The notes under the pieces were generated by a model that saw only the letters and a list, made by a program, of their open reading frames with translations, searched no databases and was not told where the DNA came from. Source: PUPG01 sp041686485 (GTDB taxonomy: Bacteria > Bacteroidota > Bacteroidia > Bacteroidales > UBA7960). Taken from it: DNA of 64,000 bases. The stretch is taken from contig JAWLDT010000003.1 in NCBI GenBank assembly GCA_041686485.1, positions 19,969-83,968 on the forward strand. Reading direction: 5' to 3'. A program made the position numbers and the translations under genes. Numbering within the stretch: position 1 is the first letter of the stretch; every line of letters starts with the position of its first letter. Below, piece by piece: positions 18,171 to 27,561 of this stretch.

Positions 18171-18210
18171 GATGCGAGGATGCGAGGATGCGAAGACGCG
18201 AGGATGCGAA
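18171..18210. repeat. Octanucleotide tandem array, 5 units
   Basis: Five 8-base units GATGCGAG/GATGCGAA (one GACGCGAG), following the heptamer array after about 40 degenerate bases. The period changes from 7 to 8. Confidence 0.93.
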
Positions 18211-18467
18211 GGCAAGAGCTTCTAACTTTTTTCAACATTTACCGTTTATCCTCTTCGGATCTATCATTCGATTAATTACCTTATAATTTTATGATATTTT
18301 CAAAAAATTACTGAACATTTTGCTGTTTTTTTTGTCTACCATATAGAATATTTATCAAAACCCCGTAACTTTTTTATAAAATCGAAAGAAACTAAGGAAA
18401 AATGCTTTTAAAATATTGTTTATAATTAGTCTAAATAAAAATTATTAACTATAAAACTATACTTGTT
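18211..18467. other. AT-rich intergenic region
   Basis: Strongly AT-rich sequence between the repeat arrays and the small secreted-protein gene. No gene and no clear TAnnTTTG box was seen; it presumably holds the promoter of the downstream gene. Confidence 0.5.
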
Positions 18468-18752
18468 ATGAAATTCGTAAAAATAGCCGCTTTATTCATG
18501 TTTACCATTGGTTTAACCCTTTCATTCAGCCAGGCTTTTGGCAATGATGTTCTGATATTTGAAACATCTAAGGGAGAAACCTTAACACTTGAGATTCGTC
18601 AGGAAACAGAAGAGGAAGTTCCCTCCTTTGTAAAGCCTGAAACGGCTAAACCAACCATTGAACCAATGGATCAGGAAGCCATGAAGGAACTGCTGCTTAA
18701 CCTGCGTAAACCTGAGCAGGAAGAAGCCGTCCCTTTCTGCCTGAATAAATAA
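18468..18752 (+). CDS. Small secreted protein of unknown function
   Basis: A 94-residue protein not recognised. Residues 1-25 are a good Sec signal peptide (MKFVKIAALFMFTIGLTLSF, then SQAFG as cleavage site). The mature part of about 69 residues is acidic, with a short segment LIFETSKGETLTLEIRQE that looks like a beta-hairpin, a Pro/Glu-rich middle and one Cys near the C-terminus (PFCLNK). It stands alone, with an AT-rich upstream region and a strong terminator, which supports it being a real gene. Confidence 0.72.
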   Translation: MKFVKIAALFMFTIGLTLSFSQAFGNDVLIFETSKGETLTLEIRQETEEEVPSFVKPETAKPTIEPMDQEAMKELLLNLRKPEQEEAVPFCLNK

Positions 18753-18772
18753 AAATAGCTCCTTTTTCAATG

Positions 18773-18815
18773 AAGGGCAAATAACCTGGTTTAAAAGGTT
18801 GTTTGCCCTTTTTTT
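18773..18815 (+). terminator. Rho-independent terminator
   Basis: AAGGGCAAA (18773-18781) pairs with TTTGCCCTT (18802-18810), with further inner pairing AACCT/AGGTT, then a T run. It ends the small secreted-protein transcript. Confidence 0.92.
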
Positions 18816-18879
18816 GTCATTACGGGAATTTCCTGCAATATTATACATATATTTACATCCTGTTTGCATAAACAAGGCA

Positions 18880-18887
18880 TATTTTTG
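18880..18887 (+). promoter_or_regulatory. Bacteroidota -7 promoter box of pyrG
   Basis: TATTTTTG fits TAnnTTTG and lies 67 bases before the pyrG start. No well-spaced -33 element was seen. Confidence 0.55.
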
Positions 18888-18954
18888 CCATTCTTTTCTT
18901 ACTTTCGCATCTTTAAATTCATTAAAGCTGAAGAGATAAAACAGGAAACAAGCC

Positions 18955-20583
18955 ATGTCAACGCAGGACAGTCGTACCAGGTACATCTTTGTGACCGGTG
19001 GCGTGACCTCGTCATTGGGTAAAGGGATTATATCGGCGTCCCTGGCCAAGTTGCTGCAGGGCCGGGGTTATTCGGTTACCATTCAAAAACTGGACCCTTA
19101 CATCAACATTGACCCGGGCACCCTGAACCCATATGAGCATGGCGAATGTTATGTTACGGAGGATGGCGCCGAGACCGACCTGGACCTTGGTCATTACGAA
19201 AGATTCCTGAACGTCTATACCTCTCAGGCTAACAATATAACCACCGGAAGAATATACCAATCGGTCATAGAGAAGGAACGACGAGGCGACTACCTGGGTG
19301 AAACGGTGCAGGTCATCCCCCACATTACCGATGAGATCAAACACCGTATCCAGATATTGGGTGCACAGGAATTGTATGATTATGTTATCACTGAGATTGG
19401 AGGTACTGTCGGGGACATTGAATCCCTTCCTTACATTGAGGCCATCAGACAGTTAAAATGGGAAATGGGCGACCGCAGCATGGTGATACACCTCACCCTG
19501 ATACCCTACCTGTCAGCTGCCGGCGAATTGAAAACCAAGCCAACCCAGCACTCTGTGAAAACCATGCTGGAATATGGCGTCCAGCCTGATGTGTTGGTCT
19601 GTCGAACGGAAAAACCCCTTAATGATTCTATTCGCAATAAGATAGCCTTGTTTTGTAACGTGAAATCCTCTGCGGTCATTGAAGCCATAGACACCAACAG
19701 TATTTATAAGGTACCCTTATTAATGCAGGAGGAACGTCTCGACATGGAGGTGTTAAAAAAGACCAGGATGCCGGCCAGACGCAAGCCGGAGATGAAACAA
19801 TGGCGTTCATTTCTGAAGAAACTTGAAGCCCCCAAAAGTACTATTGACATTGGACTGGTAGGGAAATATGTAGAGCTGGTTGATGCCTATAAATCCATCA
19901 TCGAAGCGATGATCCATGCCGGAACGGAGAATGACTGTAAGGTGAATCTTCACCTGATCCATTCTGAACAGATCACTATGGAGAATAAAGAAGAAAAACT
20001 CCGCGGTATGTCCGGGGTGATCGTAGCTCCGGGATTTGGTGACAGAGGCATTGAAGGCAAGATTGCGGCAATCAATTATGTTCGCCAGCATAACATCCCG
20101 TTTTTTGGTATTTGTCTGGGCATGCAATGCGCCATGATCGAGTTTGCGCGCAATGTATTATCACTCCCCGATGCCCATTCTACTGAAATGGTTGCGGACA
20201 CACCTGAACCCATCATTGACATTATGGATGAGCAGAAAAAAGTATATGTCAAAGGCGGTACCATGCGACTCGGCGCCTATCCATGTACTATTAAAAAACC
20301 ATCCCGTGTTTATAACATTTATGGCAAGGGGCAGGTCAGAGAAAGACACCGTCACAGGTATGAATTGAACAACAAGTATTTACCCCGCCTCGAACAGGAA
20401 GGCATGATTGCCAGTGGGATAAATCCCGATACAGGCCTGGTTGAGATTGTTGAGCTGCAGGACCATCCCTGGTTTATTGGGGTTCAGTTCCATCCTGAAT
20501 ACAAAAGTACGGTTGACGCACCCCATCCGTTTTTCATTGACTTCGTAAGGGTTGCAAAAGCAATATCCCGGAAAAACAGCTGA
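18955..20583 (+). CDS. pyrG: CTP synthase (glutamine-hydrolysing)
   Basis: A 542-residue enzyme that aminates UTP to CTP using ATP and glutamine. The N-terminal amidoligase domain shows TGGVTSSLGKGI (ATP loop) and YLGETVQVIPH; the C-terminal class I glutamine amidotransferase domain has the nucleophile in GICLGMQ (Cys387) and the His/Glu pair in VQFHPEYKS. Length is normal for the family. It has its own promoter box, and yidC has a separate one 0.1 kb after it. Confidence 0.98.
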   Translation: MSTQDSRTRYIFVTGGVTSSLGKGIISASLAKLLQGRGYSVTIQKLDPYINIDPGTLNPYEHGECYVTEDGAETDLDLGHYERFLNVYTSQANNITTGRIYQSVIEKERRGDYLGETVQVIPHITDEIKHRIQILGAQELYDYVITEIGGTVGDIESLPYIEAIRQLKWEMGDRSMVIHLTLIPYLSAAGELKTKPTQHSVKTMLEYGVQPDVLVCRTEKPLNDSIRNKIALFCNVKSSAVIEAIDTNSIYKVPLLMQEERLDMEVLKKTRMPARRKPEMKQWRSFLKKLEAPKSTIDIGLVGKYVELVDAYKSIIEAMIHAGTENDCKVNLHLIHSEQITMENKEEKLRGMSGVIVAPGFGDRGIEGKIAAINYVRQHNIPFFGICLGMQCAMIEFARNVLSLPDAHSTEMVADTPEPIIDIMDEQKKVYVKGGTMRLGAYPCTIKKPSRVYNIYGKGQVRERHRHRYELNNKYLPRLEQEGMIASGINPDTGLVEIVELQDHPWFIGVQFHPEYKSTVDAPHPFFIDFVRVAKAISRKNS

Positions 20584-20654
20584 CCAATTGCCAACTGTAA
20601 ATTTATCAGGCTGAATTTTACTTCGTTCTGCTAAGACAGTTCGGTCATTTACAC

Positions 20655-20662
20655 TATATTTG
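20655..20662 (+). promoter_or_regulatory. Bacteroidota -7 promoter box of yidC
   Basis: TATATTTG fits TAnnTTTG, 28 bases before the yidC ATG. Confidence 0.6.
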
Positions 20663-20690
20663 CACTCCGAAAATCAAACATATTTTTTAG

Positions 20691-22631
20691 ATGACGAGAG
20701 ATAACATCATCGGCCTGATAATCATCACCGCCATTATAATCGGATATAGCATATGGATGGCTCCCTCCGAGGAGGAGCGCCGGGAAGCCCAGCGGATCAG
20801 GGACAGCATCGCCGCAGCGGAACAAGTACGGGAAGAAGCCCCTGCAGAAAAGGAGCCTGTTGCAGAACCTTTACCAGAAGATCCGGTGACAGAAATGCCG
20901 GCAGAAGATCCGGATTCATTGGATGAGGATGATATAGAACGCCTCAGGGAAAGTATGGGGCACTTTGCCGCTTCAGCCCTGGGAGAGGATACTTTGTATA
21001 CCATTGAAAATGAAGAACTAATCATAACAATAAGCAAGAAGGGCGGCCATGTTTATTCGGTTGAGCTTAAAGATTACACAACCTACGACCAGGACCCTTT
21101 GATGCTGTTTACCGGGGAAGACGATCATTTTACCTTTAACTTTTTTACGGGTCATACTAATGTCTCAACGGAGAACCTGTATTTCGACCCATATATCAAT
21201 GGTCGTCCGCTTATAGGTGACGAAAGCATGGTTGTAGCCGGCGAAGACAGCCTTTCCTTTTCCATGCGGGCCTATAGTGACTTTCACAGTGCAGACAACC
21301 CCAGCTACATCGAATTCGAATATGGCCTCAAGGGAGGCAACTACATGGTGGATTTTGATGTGCATTTTATTGGCACGCGGGAGGCAATCGCGCCGAACAC
21401 TACGTTCATCAACCTTGACTGGCGGGCTAAACTGCCCCGTCAGGAAAAAAACAGGGATAACGAATTAAACAACTCCACGGTTTATTATAAATATCTAAAT
21501 GATGATGTATCCCGCATAAGACCCACCAGGGATGATGATGAAGAGCTCGCTACCCGCGTCCGATGGATCTCCTTTAAACAGCAGTTTTTTTCGACGGTAC
21601 TAATCTCCGAAGACGGATTTACCAATGCCGATATCGCCAGCAATACGGTGGAAGAAGAGAACACCGACTTTCTAAAGGTCATGGATGCATCTATCAATAT
21701 TGATTATGATGCCCGTGTAGACAATACCTTCGACATGCGCTGGTACTTTGGTCCGAATCAATACCGGTTACTTTCAGGTTATGACCTTGAACTGGAGCGC
21801 CAAATACCGCTTGGATGGGGCTTTTTCCTTACTTCCTGGATAAACCGCTTTGCCGTCATCCCGGTCTTTAACTTTCTTGACAGCTTTGAACTGAATTATG
21901 GTGTAGTCATCTTAATCCTGACCTTTCTGCTCAAGATCGTCCTGCTACCGATCGCTTACAAGACATACATCTCGCAGGCTAAAATGCGCCTGCTCAAACC
22001 GGAGATTGACGAACTCAACAAAAAATATCCCAAGAAAGAGGATGCCATGAAAAAGCAGCAGGCAACCATGAGCCTCTATAAAAAGGCGGGTGCCAATCCA
22101 ATGTCCGGGTGTATCCCGATGCTGCTTCAGCTTCCGATTCTCATCGCCCTCTTCCGGTTTTTCCCGGCCTCAATAGAGTTAAGGCAAGAAGCATTCCTCT
22201 GGGCAGACGACCTGTCATCCTATGACTCCATACTCAGCCTCCCATTCTCCATCCCGTTTTACGGTGACCATGTCAGTTTGTTCACATTGCTGATGGCGGG
22301 TTCAATGATTATCTACACCCACATGAACTCCCAGATGATGAGTTCCAGCAGTCAGATGCCGGGTATGAAAACCATGATGTACTTCATGCCGGTCATGCTC
22401 CTTGGTATCTTCAACAATTTTGCATCTGGCCTCAGTTATTATTACTTCCTGGCCAATGTGATCACATTCGCTCAGATGTTCATGTTCCGTAAGCTCATCA
22501 ATGAAGATGCCTTACATGCCAAGATAGAGGCGAACAAGAAAAAGCCGGTCAAGAAATCCAAGTGGCAGCAACGCATGGAAGACCTGGCCAAACAGCAGGA
22601 AGAGCAAAAAAAGAAGCGCAAAAAAGGGTAA
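20691..22631 (+). CDS. yidC: Membrane protein insertase YidC
   Basis: A 646-residue inner-membrane insertase. A first transmembrane segment (about 6-24) is followed by an acidic linker, a large periplasmic beta-domain (about 100-370), then the conserved insertase core with about five hydrophobic segments (about 385-605; AMKKQQATMSLYKKAGANP marks the cytoplasmic hairpin, and MSGCIPMLLQLPILIALF the conserved helix). The C-terminal tail is strongly basic, as in YidC proteins that contact the ribosome. It inserts small membrane proteins alone or with SecYEG. purB starts 44 bases downstream. Confidence 0.97.
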   Translation: MTRDNIIGLIIITAIIIGYSIWMAPSEEERREAQRIRDSIAAAEQVREEAPAEKEPVAEPLPEDPVTEMPAEDPDSLDEDDIERLRESMGHFAASALGEDTLYTIENEELIITISKKGGHVYSVELKDYTTYDQDPLMLFTGEDDHFTFNFFTGHTNVSTENLYFDPYINGRPLIGDESMVVAGEDSLSFSMRAYSDFHSADNPSYIEFEYGLKGGNYMVDFDVHFIGTREAIAPNTTFINLDWRAKLPRQEKNRDNELNNSTVYYKYLNDDVSRIRPTRDDDEELATRVRWISFKQQFFSTVLISEDGFTNADIASNTVEEENTDFLKVMDASINIDYDARVDNTFDMRWYFGPNQYRLLSGYDLELERQIPLGWGFFLTSWINRFAVIPVFNFLDSFELNYGVVILILTFLLKIVLLPIAYKTYISQAKMRLLKPEIDELNKKYPKKEDAMKKQQATMSLYKKAGANPMSGCIPMLLQLPILIALFRFFPASIELRQEAFLWADDLSSYDSILSLPFSIPFYGDHVSLFTLLMAGSMIIYTHMNSQMMSSSSQMPGMKTMMYFMPVMLLGIFNNFASGLSYYYFLANVITFAQMFMFRKLINEDALHAKIEANKKKPVKKSKWQQRMEDLAKQQEEQKKKRKKG

Positions 22632-22675
22632 ACCGGTCATAACCGGATAACCACGCTAACATAAACACAAAAGGT

Positions 22676-24028
22676 ATGCAAGGTCTTTCCTGTATCAATC
22701 CCGTCGACGGACGGTATCGCCAGACTACAGCACCGTTGCAGGCATTTTTTTCGGAAGAGGCGCTGATCCGTTACCGCATCTATGTGGAAGTCGAATACTT
22801 TATTGCATTATGCCGCCTTCCACTGCCGCAGCTCAGCAAGCTCACCAACGACGACCTTAACCACATACGGGGTATTGCCAGTACTTTCTCAGAGAATGAT
22901 GCCGTCGCCGTCAAGGAAATTGAAAAAGAGACCCGGCACGACATAAAGGCAGTCGAATACTTTATCAGGAAAAAATTTGATGACCTGGGTTATGGTCAAT
23001 ACAAAGAATTTGTCCATTTCGGGCTGACATCCCAGGACATCAACAATACAGCATTTCCACTTTCTTTGCAGGATGCCTTGTCGGAAGTAATGTACCCCGC
23101 CCTTTCAGCGCTTTTGTCTTCGCTGAAACAATGTGTCAATAATTGGCTGGACATTCCCATGCTTGCGCGTACACATGGACAGCCAGCCTCCCCAACAACA
23201 GTAGGTAAGGAATTCATGGTGTTTTATGACCGCCTTCAAACCCAGATCAGAAACCTTCAGAATATACCTATGCCCTGCAAGTTTGGCGGCGCCACAGGAA
23301 ACTTTAATGCCCACCATGTCGCCTATCCTGATATCGACTGGGTCGCTTTTGCCAACGACTTTACCGAAAACCTCGGACTCCGGCGCTCGGCAGTTACAAC
23401 GCAAATCGATCATTATGATCAGCTAGGAGCCATTTTTGACGCCCTAAAACGTCTGGCTACCATTATTAAGGACCTTTGCAGGGACTGCTGGTCATATGTC
23501 TCCATGGATTATTTCAAGCAAAAGATCACTGCCGGCGAGGTCGGATCCTCGGCCATGCCGCATAAGGTGAACCCCATTGATTTTGAAAATGCTGAAGGGA
23601 ATGCCGGTATGGCTGTTGCCGTCTTCGAACACCTCTCGGCCAAATTGCCGGTCAGTCGCCTCCAGAGAGACCTTTCAGATTCTACGGTGCTACGGAATAT
23701 CGGTGTTCCGGTGGCTCACCTTCTGATTACCCTTACATCCACCGTGAAAGGGTTGCATAAACTGCAACTCAATAAAGAACAGATCAGGCAGGATTTGCAA
23801 AATAATATGGCGGTCGTCGCGGAAGCCATACAAACCGTGTTACGAACACTTGATTACCCCGAGCCGTATGAAGCGTTAAAAACGCTTACAAGGCAAAACA
23901 AGCCCATCACCGAAGAGACATTAAATGATTTTATTGACGGGCTTGAAATTTCACAAGAACAAAAAGAGCGGTTAAAAAAGATCACCCCATTCAATTACAC
24001 CGGGATCAACCCAAAACCCATTGATTAA
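22676..24028 (+). CDS. purB: Adenylosuccinate lyase
   Basis: A 450-residue fumarase-superfamily enzyme that releases fumarate from SAICAR and from adenylosuccinate in purine synthesis. Visible: the TSQDINNTAFP segment, ARTHGQPASPTTVGKE (catalytic His), and the superfamily signature GSSAMPHKVNPIDFEN with the catalytic Ser. Length and sequence resemble the E. coli PurB group rather than the shorter B. subtilis type. It lies closely between yidC and an ABC transporter gene. Confidence 0.97.
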   Translation: MQGLSCINPVDGRYRQTTAPLQAFFSEEALIRYRIYVEVEYFIALCRLPLPQLSKLTNDDLNHIRGIASTFSENDAVAVKEIEKETRHDIKAVEYFIRKKFDDLGYGQYKEFVHFGLTSQDINNTAFPLSLQDALSEVMYPALSALLSSLKQCVNNWLDIPMLARTHGQPASPTTVGKEFMVFYDRLQTQIRNLQNIPMPCKFGGATGNFNAHHVAYPDIDWVAFANDFTENLGLRRSAVTTQIDHYDQLGAIFDALKRLATIIKDLCRDCWSYVSMDYFKQKITAGEVGSSAMPHKVNPIDFENAEGNAGMAVAVFEHLSAKLPVSRLQRDLSDSTVLRNIGVPVAHLLITLTSTVKGLHKLQLNKEQIRQDLQNNMAVVAEAIQTVLRTLDYPEPYEALKTLTRQNKPITEETLNDFIDGLEISQEQKERLKKITPFNYTGINPKPID

Positions 24029-24049
24029 CCCGCAACCTGCGTCGTTATA

Positions 24050-25870
24050 ATGCATAGTTTCCGAAAAATAATCACCTATATTTTTCCCTATTGGGTAAAG
24101 GTTGTTCTAAACATCCTTTTTAACCTTCTCTCGGTGATATTCTCCCTGTTCAGCCTGACGATGGTGATCCCTTTCCTGAGCATTCTTTTTCAGACCCAAC
24201 AGGAAACATATGAGCTGATGCCTTTCAGGTTAAGTTATGATGTGGCCATCAACAACTTTTATTACTACCTTGACCTGTTGATCCAGACCCATGGTGAAGT
24301 GGCAGCCCTGATCTCCATCAGTATACTGGTGATAATCACCAGCCTGCTGAAAAACGGATTCCGGTATCTGGCGTTATATCATCTGGCTCCTGTGCGCAAC
24401 GGCGTCGTAAGGGATATCCGGAACGACATTTATAACAAATCGCTCGAACTGCCCCTTTCCTATTATGCGCATGGGCGGAAAGGAGATATGATATCCCGGA
24501 TGACCAACGACGTTTATCAGATCGAAATGAGCGTGATCAGCTCCCTGGCCATGATCTTCCGCGACCCGATGACAATTGTCGTTTATATGGCGTGGCTGAT
24601 GATCATGAGTACCCATCTGACCATCTTTGTATTAATACTGCTGCCGATTGCCGGCCTGCTGATCGGCTGGATCGCCAGGACGTTAAAAGCAACGGCCATG
24701 AAAAGCCAGCAAAAGCTTGGATTGCTCCTGTCCGTCATGGAGGAAACCCTTTTTGGCCTTCGGATCATCAAAGCCTTTAATGCGGAAAAGAAAATGAAGA
24801 CCCACTTCTTCAATTTGAACAACCTGTACACCCGGGTAATGAATAAAATGTACCGCCGGAAGGATATGGCATCTCCCCTGAGCGAATTTTTGGGTACGAC
24901 CGTATTTATTATTATTTTGCTTTATGGAGGATCCCTGGTATTATCGGGAAATACCTCATTGACACCCGAAGTATTCATCGGCTACCTTGCGGTATTTTCA
25001 CAGATTATCCAACCATCAAAAACTTTTTCAAATGCTTATTATAATATAAGACGAGGGCTTGCCTCTGCCGACAGGATCGACAAAGTGATATCGGCTAAGG
25101 TGAACATCCGTGACGCACCAGATGCAAAACCCAAACAATCCTTTGAGTCAGATATCCGTTTCCGGAATGTCAGTTTTAAGTATGATGACACCTATGTGTT
25201 AAAAGATATCAACATTGACATCAAAAAGGGTCGCCGGATCGCCCTGGTCGGGCAGTCAGGAGCCGGCAAATCCACCCTTGTAGACCTGATACCCCGATTG
25301 TATGATATTCAGGAGGGGGACATTTTGATTGACGGAGTACCGATTCAGTCGCTCAAAATCAAAGATCTACGCGCACTCATGGGTAATGTGAACCAGGAAC
25401 CCATTTTGTTTAATGATACCATCTTCAATAACATTGCCTTTTCGGCCACCAATGTATCGGAAGAAGACGTGATACGGGCTGCCAAAATTGCCAATGCACA
25501 TGACTTCATTATGGAGATGCCGGAAGGCTATCATACGAATATCGGCGACCGGGGCAGCAAATTGTCGGGTGGCCAGAAACAGCGAATAAGTATTGCACGG
25601 GCCATCCTCAAAAACCCGCCGATACTGATCCTTGATGAAGCAACATCCTCGCTGGATACCGAATCTGAGAAACTGGTACAGGAAGCGTTGCTGAATGTAA
25701 TGGAAAACCGAACTTCCATCGTGATCGCACACAGGTTGTCAACCATTATCAATGCCGACCTGATATGCGTTATGCATGAAGGACGCATTGTGGAGGCCGG
25801 TAACCATGAAGAGCTACTACGGCAGGAAGGCATCTATAAAAAATTACACAGTCTTCAGATGTTTTCTTAA
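24050..25870 (+). CDS. ABC exporter, fused membrane and ATPase domains (MsbA-like)
   Basis: A 606-residue half-transporter. The membrane domain (about residues 1-335) has six hydrophobic segments; the ATPase domain has Walker A GQSGAGKST (401-409), signature LSGGQKQR (505-512) and Walker B ILILDE (Glu530), followed by an H-loop His in AHRLST. It works as a homodimer or heterodimer. MsbA-like exporters flip lipid A-core or other lipids, and Bacteroidota carry one or two of this type near housekeeping genes, but substrate cannot be assigned. It begins 21 bases after purB stops. Confidence 0.92.
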   Translation: MHSFRKIITYIFPYWVKVVLNILFNLLSVIFSLFSLTMVIPFLSILFQTQQETYELMPFRLSYDVAINNFYYYLDLLIQTHGEVAALISISILVIITSLLKNGFRYLALYHLAPVRNGVVRDIRNDIYNKSLELPLSYYAHGRKGDMISRMTNDVYQIEMSVISSLAMIFRDPMTIVVYMAWLMIMSTHLTIFVLILLPIAGLLIGWIARTLKATAMKSQQKLGLLLSVMEETLFGLRIIKAFNAEKKMKTHFFNLNNLYTRVMNKMYRRKDMASPLSEFLGTTVFIIILLYGGSLVLSGNTSLTPEVFIGYLAVFSQIIQPSKTFSNAYYNIRRGLASADRIDKVISAKVNIRDAPDAKPKQSFESDIRFRNVSFKYDDTYVLKDINIDIKKGRRIALVGQSGAGKSTLVDLIPRLYDIQEGDILIDGVPIQSLKIKDLRALMGNVNQEPILFNDTIFNNIAFSATNVSEEDVIRAAKIANAHDFIMEMPEGYHTNIGDRGSKLSGGQKQRISIARAILKNPPILILDEATSSLDTESEKLVQEALLNVMENRTSIVIAHRLSTIINADLICVMHEGRIVEAGNHEELLRQEGIYKKLHSLQMFS

Positions 25871-25892
25871 GGAAGAAATAATGATTAATCCT

Positions 25893-25900
25893 TATTTTTG
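25893..25900 (+). promoter_or_regulatory. Bacteroidota -7 promoter box
   Basis: TATTTTTG fits TAnnTTTG, 44 bases before the DUF5606 start; a new transcript probably begins here. Confidence 0.55.
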
Positions 25901-25944
25901 CAGACAGCATCATTAGATACCGATAAACAAAGCATCGAAAAGAT

Positions 25945-26415
25945 ATGGACTTAAGCAAGATTATGACAATTTCAGGAAAGGGTGGCCTCTACAAGGTTGC
26001 CTCGCAAACACGTAGTGGTCTGCTGGCGGAATCACTCACCGACGGAAAACGGGTACATGTGTTTGCCACAGAACGCTCAAGCACCCTGGAAGACATCAGT
26101 ATATTTACAAATGAAGGTGAGTTGCCTTTAAAAAAGGTGCTCTGGCGAATCTATGAAAAAGAAGAAGGAAAGCCAGTCAGTATCCCAAAATCGGATGAAA
26201 AAGCACTCCAAAAGGCTTTTGATGAAGTGATCCCCGAATTCGATAAGGATAGGGTCTACCCTTCTGATATCAAAAAAGTATTTTCCTGGTACAACATCCT
26301 GCTGGAAAACGATATGATCAGCAAGCCGGAGGAAGAAGAATCCTCCGCCGATGAGGACAACACCAGGCCCGGGGCTGATGACAATCGAGATGATCAGCAG
26401 CAAGACAAAGAATAG
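25945..26415 (+). CDS. DUF5606-type protein
   Basis: A 156-residue cytoplasmic protein of a family found mainly in Bacteroidota, function unknown. The conserved N-terminal part (about residues 1-60: MDLSKIMTISGKGGLYKV, then GLLAESLTDGKRV) looks like a small beta-barrel; the middle (about 75-120) contains KVLWRIYEKEEGKPV and a helical PSDIKKVFSWYNILL. The C-terminal 35 residues are acidic and low in complexity. pyrD begins one base after its stop, so the two are co-transcribed. Confidence 0.85.
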   Translation: MDLSKIMTISGKGGLYKVASQTRSGLLAESLTDGKRVHVFATERSSTLEDISIFTNEGELPLKKVLWRIYEKEEGKPVSIPKSDEKALQKAFDEVIPEFDKDRVYPSDIKKVFSWYNILLENDMISKPEEEESSADEDNTRPGADDNRDDQQQDKE

Positions 26416-26416
26416 C

Positions 26417-27461
26417 ATGCCGGCCAACCGCTTTTACCGTCGCTTTATCCGGCCCCTGCTATTTTTGTTCCCGCCCGAATTTATTCACAAGGTCATCGCA
26501 GGTGCTTTACCATGGCTATTTCGCATTCCGGGTACCACGCCACTTTTCCGCCATTTTTTTCTCAACAATGAAACTGCCCTTGAGCGGGAAGTGTTTGGCC
26601 TCCGTTTCCCGAATCCCGTGGGCGTTGCGGCGGGATTTGACAAAGAAGCCAATTTGTATAACAGCTTGGCCAACTTTGGCTTTGGCCACGTAGAAGTAGG
26701 CACGATAACGCCGCGCGGCCAGCGAGGCAATCCACGCCCCCGGCTGTTCCGGCTGCCTGAAGACCAGGCCCTCATCAACCGCATGGGCTTCAATAACCCG
26801 GGGCTCGATCATTTCACCGCCAGGTTGCGACGAACCTCCCCAAAAGTCATTATTGGCGGAAACATTGGAAAAAACACCGACACACCAAATGACAAGGCCA
26901 CGGAAGACTACTGCCACTGTTTTGAGCAGCTATATCCACTGGTCGACTATTTTGTGGTGAACATCAGCTGCCCCAACATCAAAGACCTTGATAAACTGCA
27001 GGACAAACCCACGCTGATTGCGTTACTGCATGCCATACAAACACGGAACCACGCCAAAGAAAAGAAGAAGCCTGTACTCATCAAAATTGCGCCTGACCTT
27101 ACTGAAAAACAGCTGGATGAGATCCTGGAGATCGTTGAAGAAACCCGGCTCGACGGCATTGTCGCTACGAATACAACCACCGGCAGAGAGGGACTTTCAC
27201 GTAAACCTGGGGATATTGCCCGGTTCGGACAGGGCGGCCTAAGCGGGAGGCCTCTGAAGGATCTGTCCACAAAAACCATTGCCTATCTGCACAGAAAATC
27301 TGCCGGAAGGATACCCATCATCGGTGTCGGTGGCATTATGAACCCCCGCGATGCAAAAGAAAAACTTCGTGCCGGTGCATCTCTCATTCAGGTATATACC
27401 GGATTTATTTATTATGGACCTTCCATCGCAAAAGACATCAATAACACCCTCCTGGCTGAAT
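26417..27461 (+). CDS. pyrD: Dihydroorotate dehydrogenase, class-2-like, 3' end in gap
   Basis: About 348 residues before the N run; the end is lost, but class 2 enzymes are about 335-365 long, so little is missing. The ATG at 26417 follows the previous stop by one base. The N-terminal extension with a hydrophobic segment (about 10-35, RPLLFLFPPEFIHKVIAG) and NPVGVAAGFDKEANLY are typical of membrane-associated, quinone-using class 2 enzymes, as is GRPLKDLSTK near the C-terminus. The active-site loop reads NISCPNIKDL, with Cys where E. coli and human class 2 enzymes have catalytic Ser (NxSSPN). The enzyme oxidises dihydroorotate to orotate in pyrimidine synthesis. Confidence 0.93.
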
Positions 27462-27561
27462 NNNNNNNNNNNNNNNNNNNNNNNNNNNNNNNNNNNNNNN
27501 NNNNNNNNNNNNNNNNNNNNNNNNNNNNNNNNNNNNNNNNNNNNNNNNNNNNNNNNNNNNN
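27462..27561. other. Assembly gap (100 N)
   Basis: Exactly 100 N, a placeholder for unknown length. It takes the end of pyrD and ends at a heptamer array. Confidence 0.95.

Noticed and set aside
17802..18238. Minus-strand frames giving repeated SPFTVHR peptides
   Set aside because: A 7-base tandem repeat reads as a 7-residue repeat in every frame; this is an effect of the array, not a gene.
26351..26416. Start of pyrD inside the DUF5606 gene
   Set aside because: The ATG at 26417, one base past the DUF5606 stop, gives the normal PyrD N-terminus.
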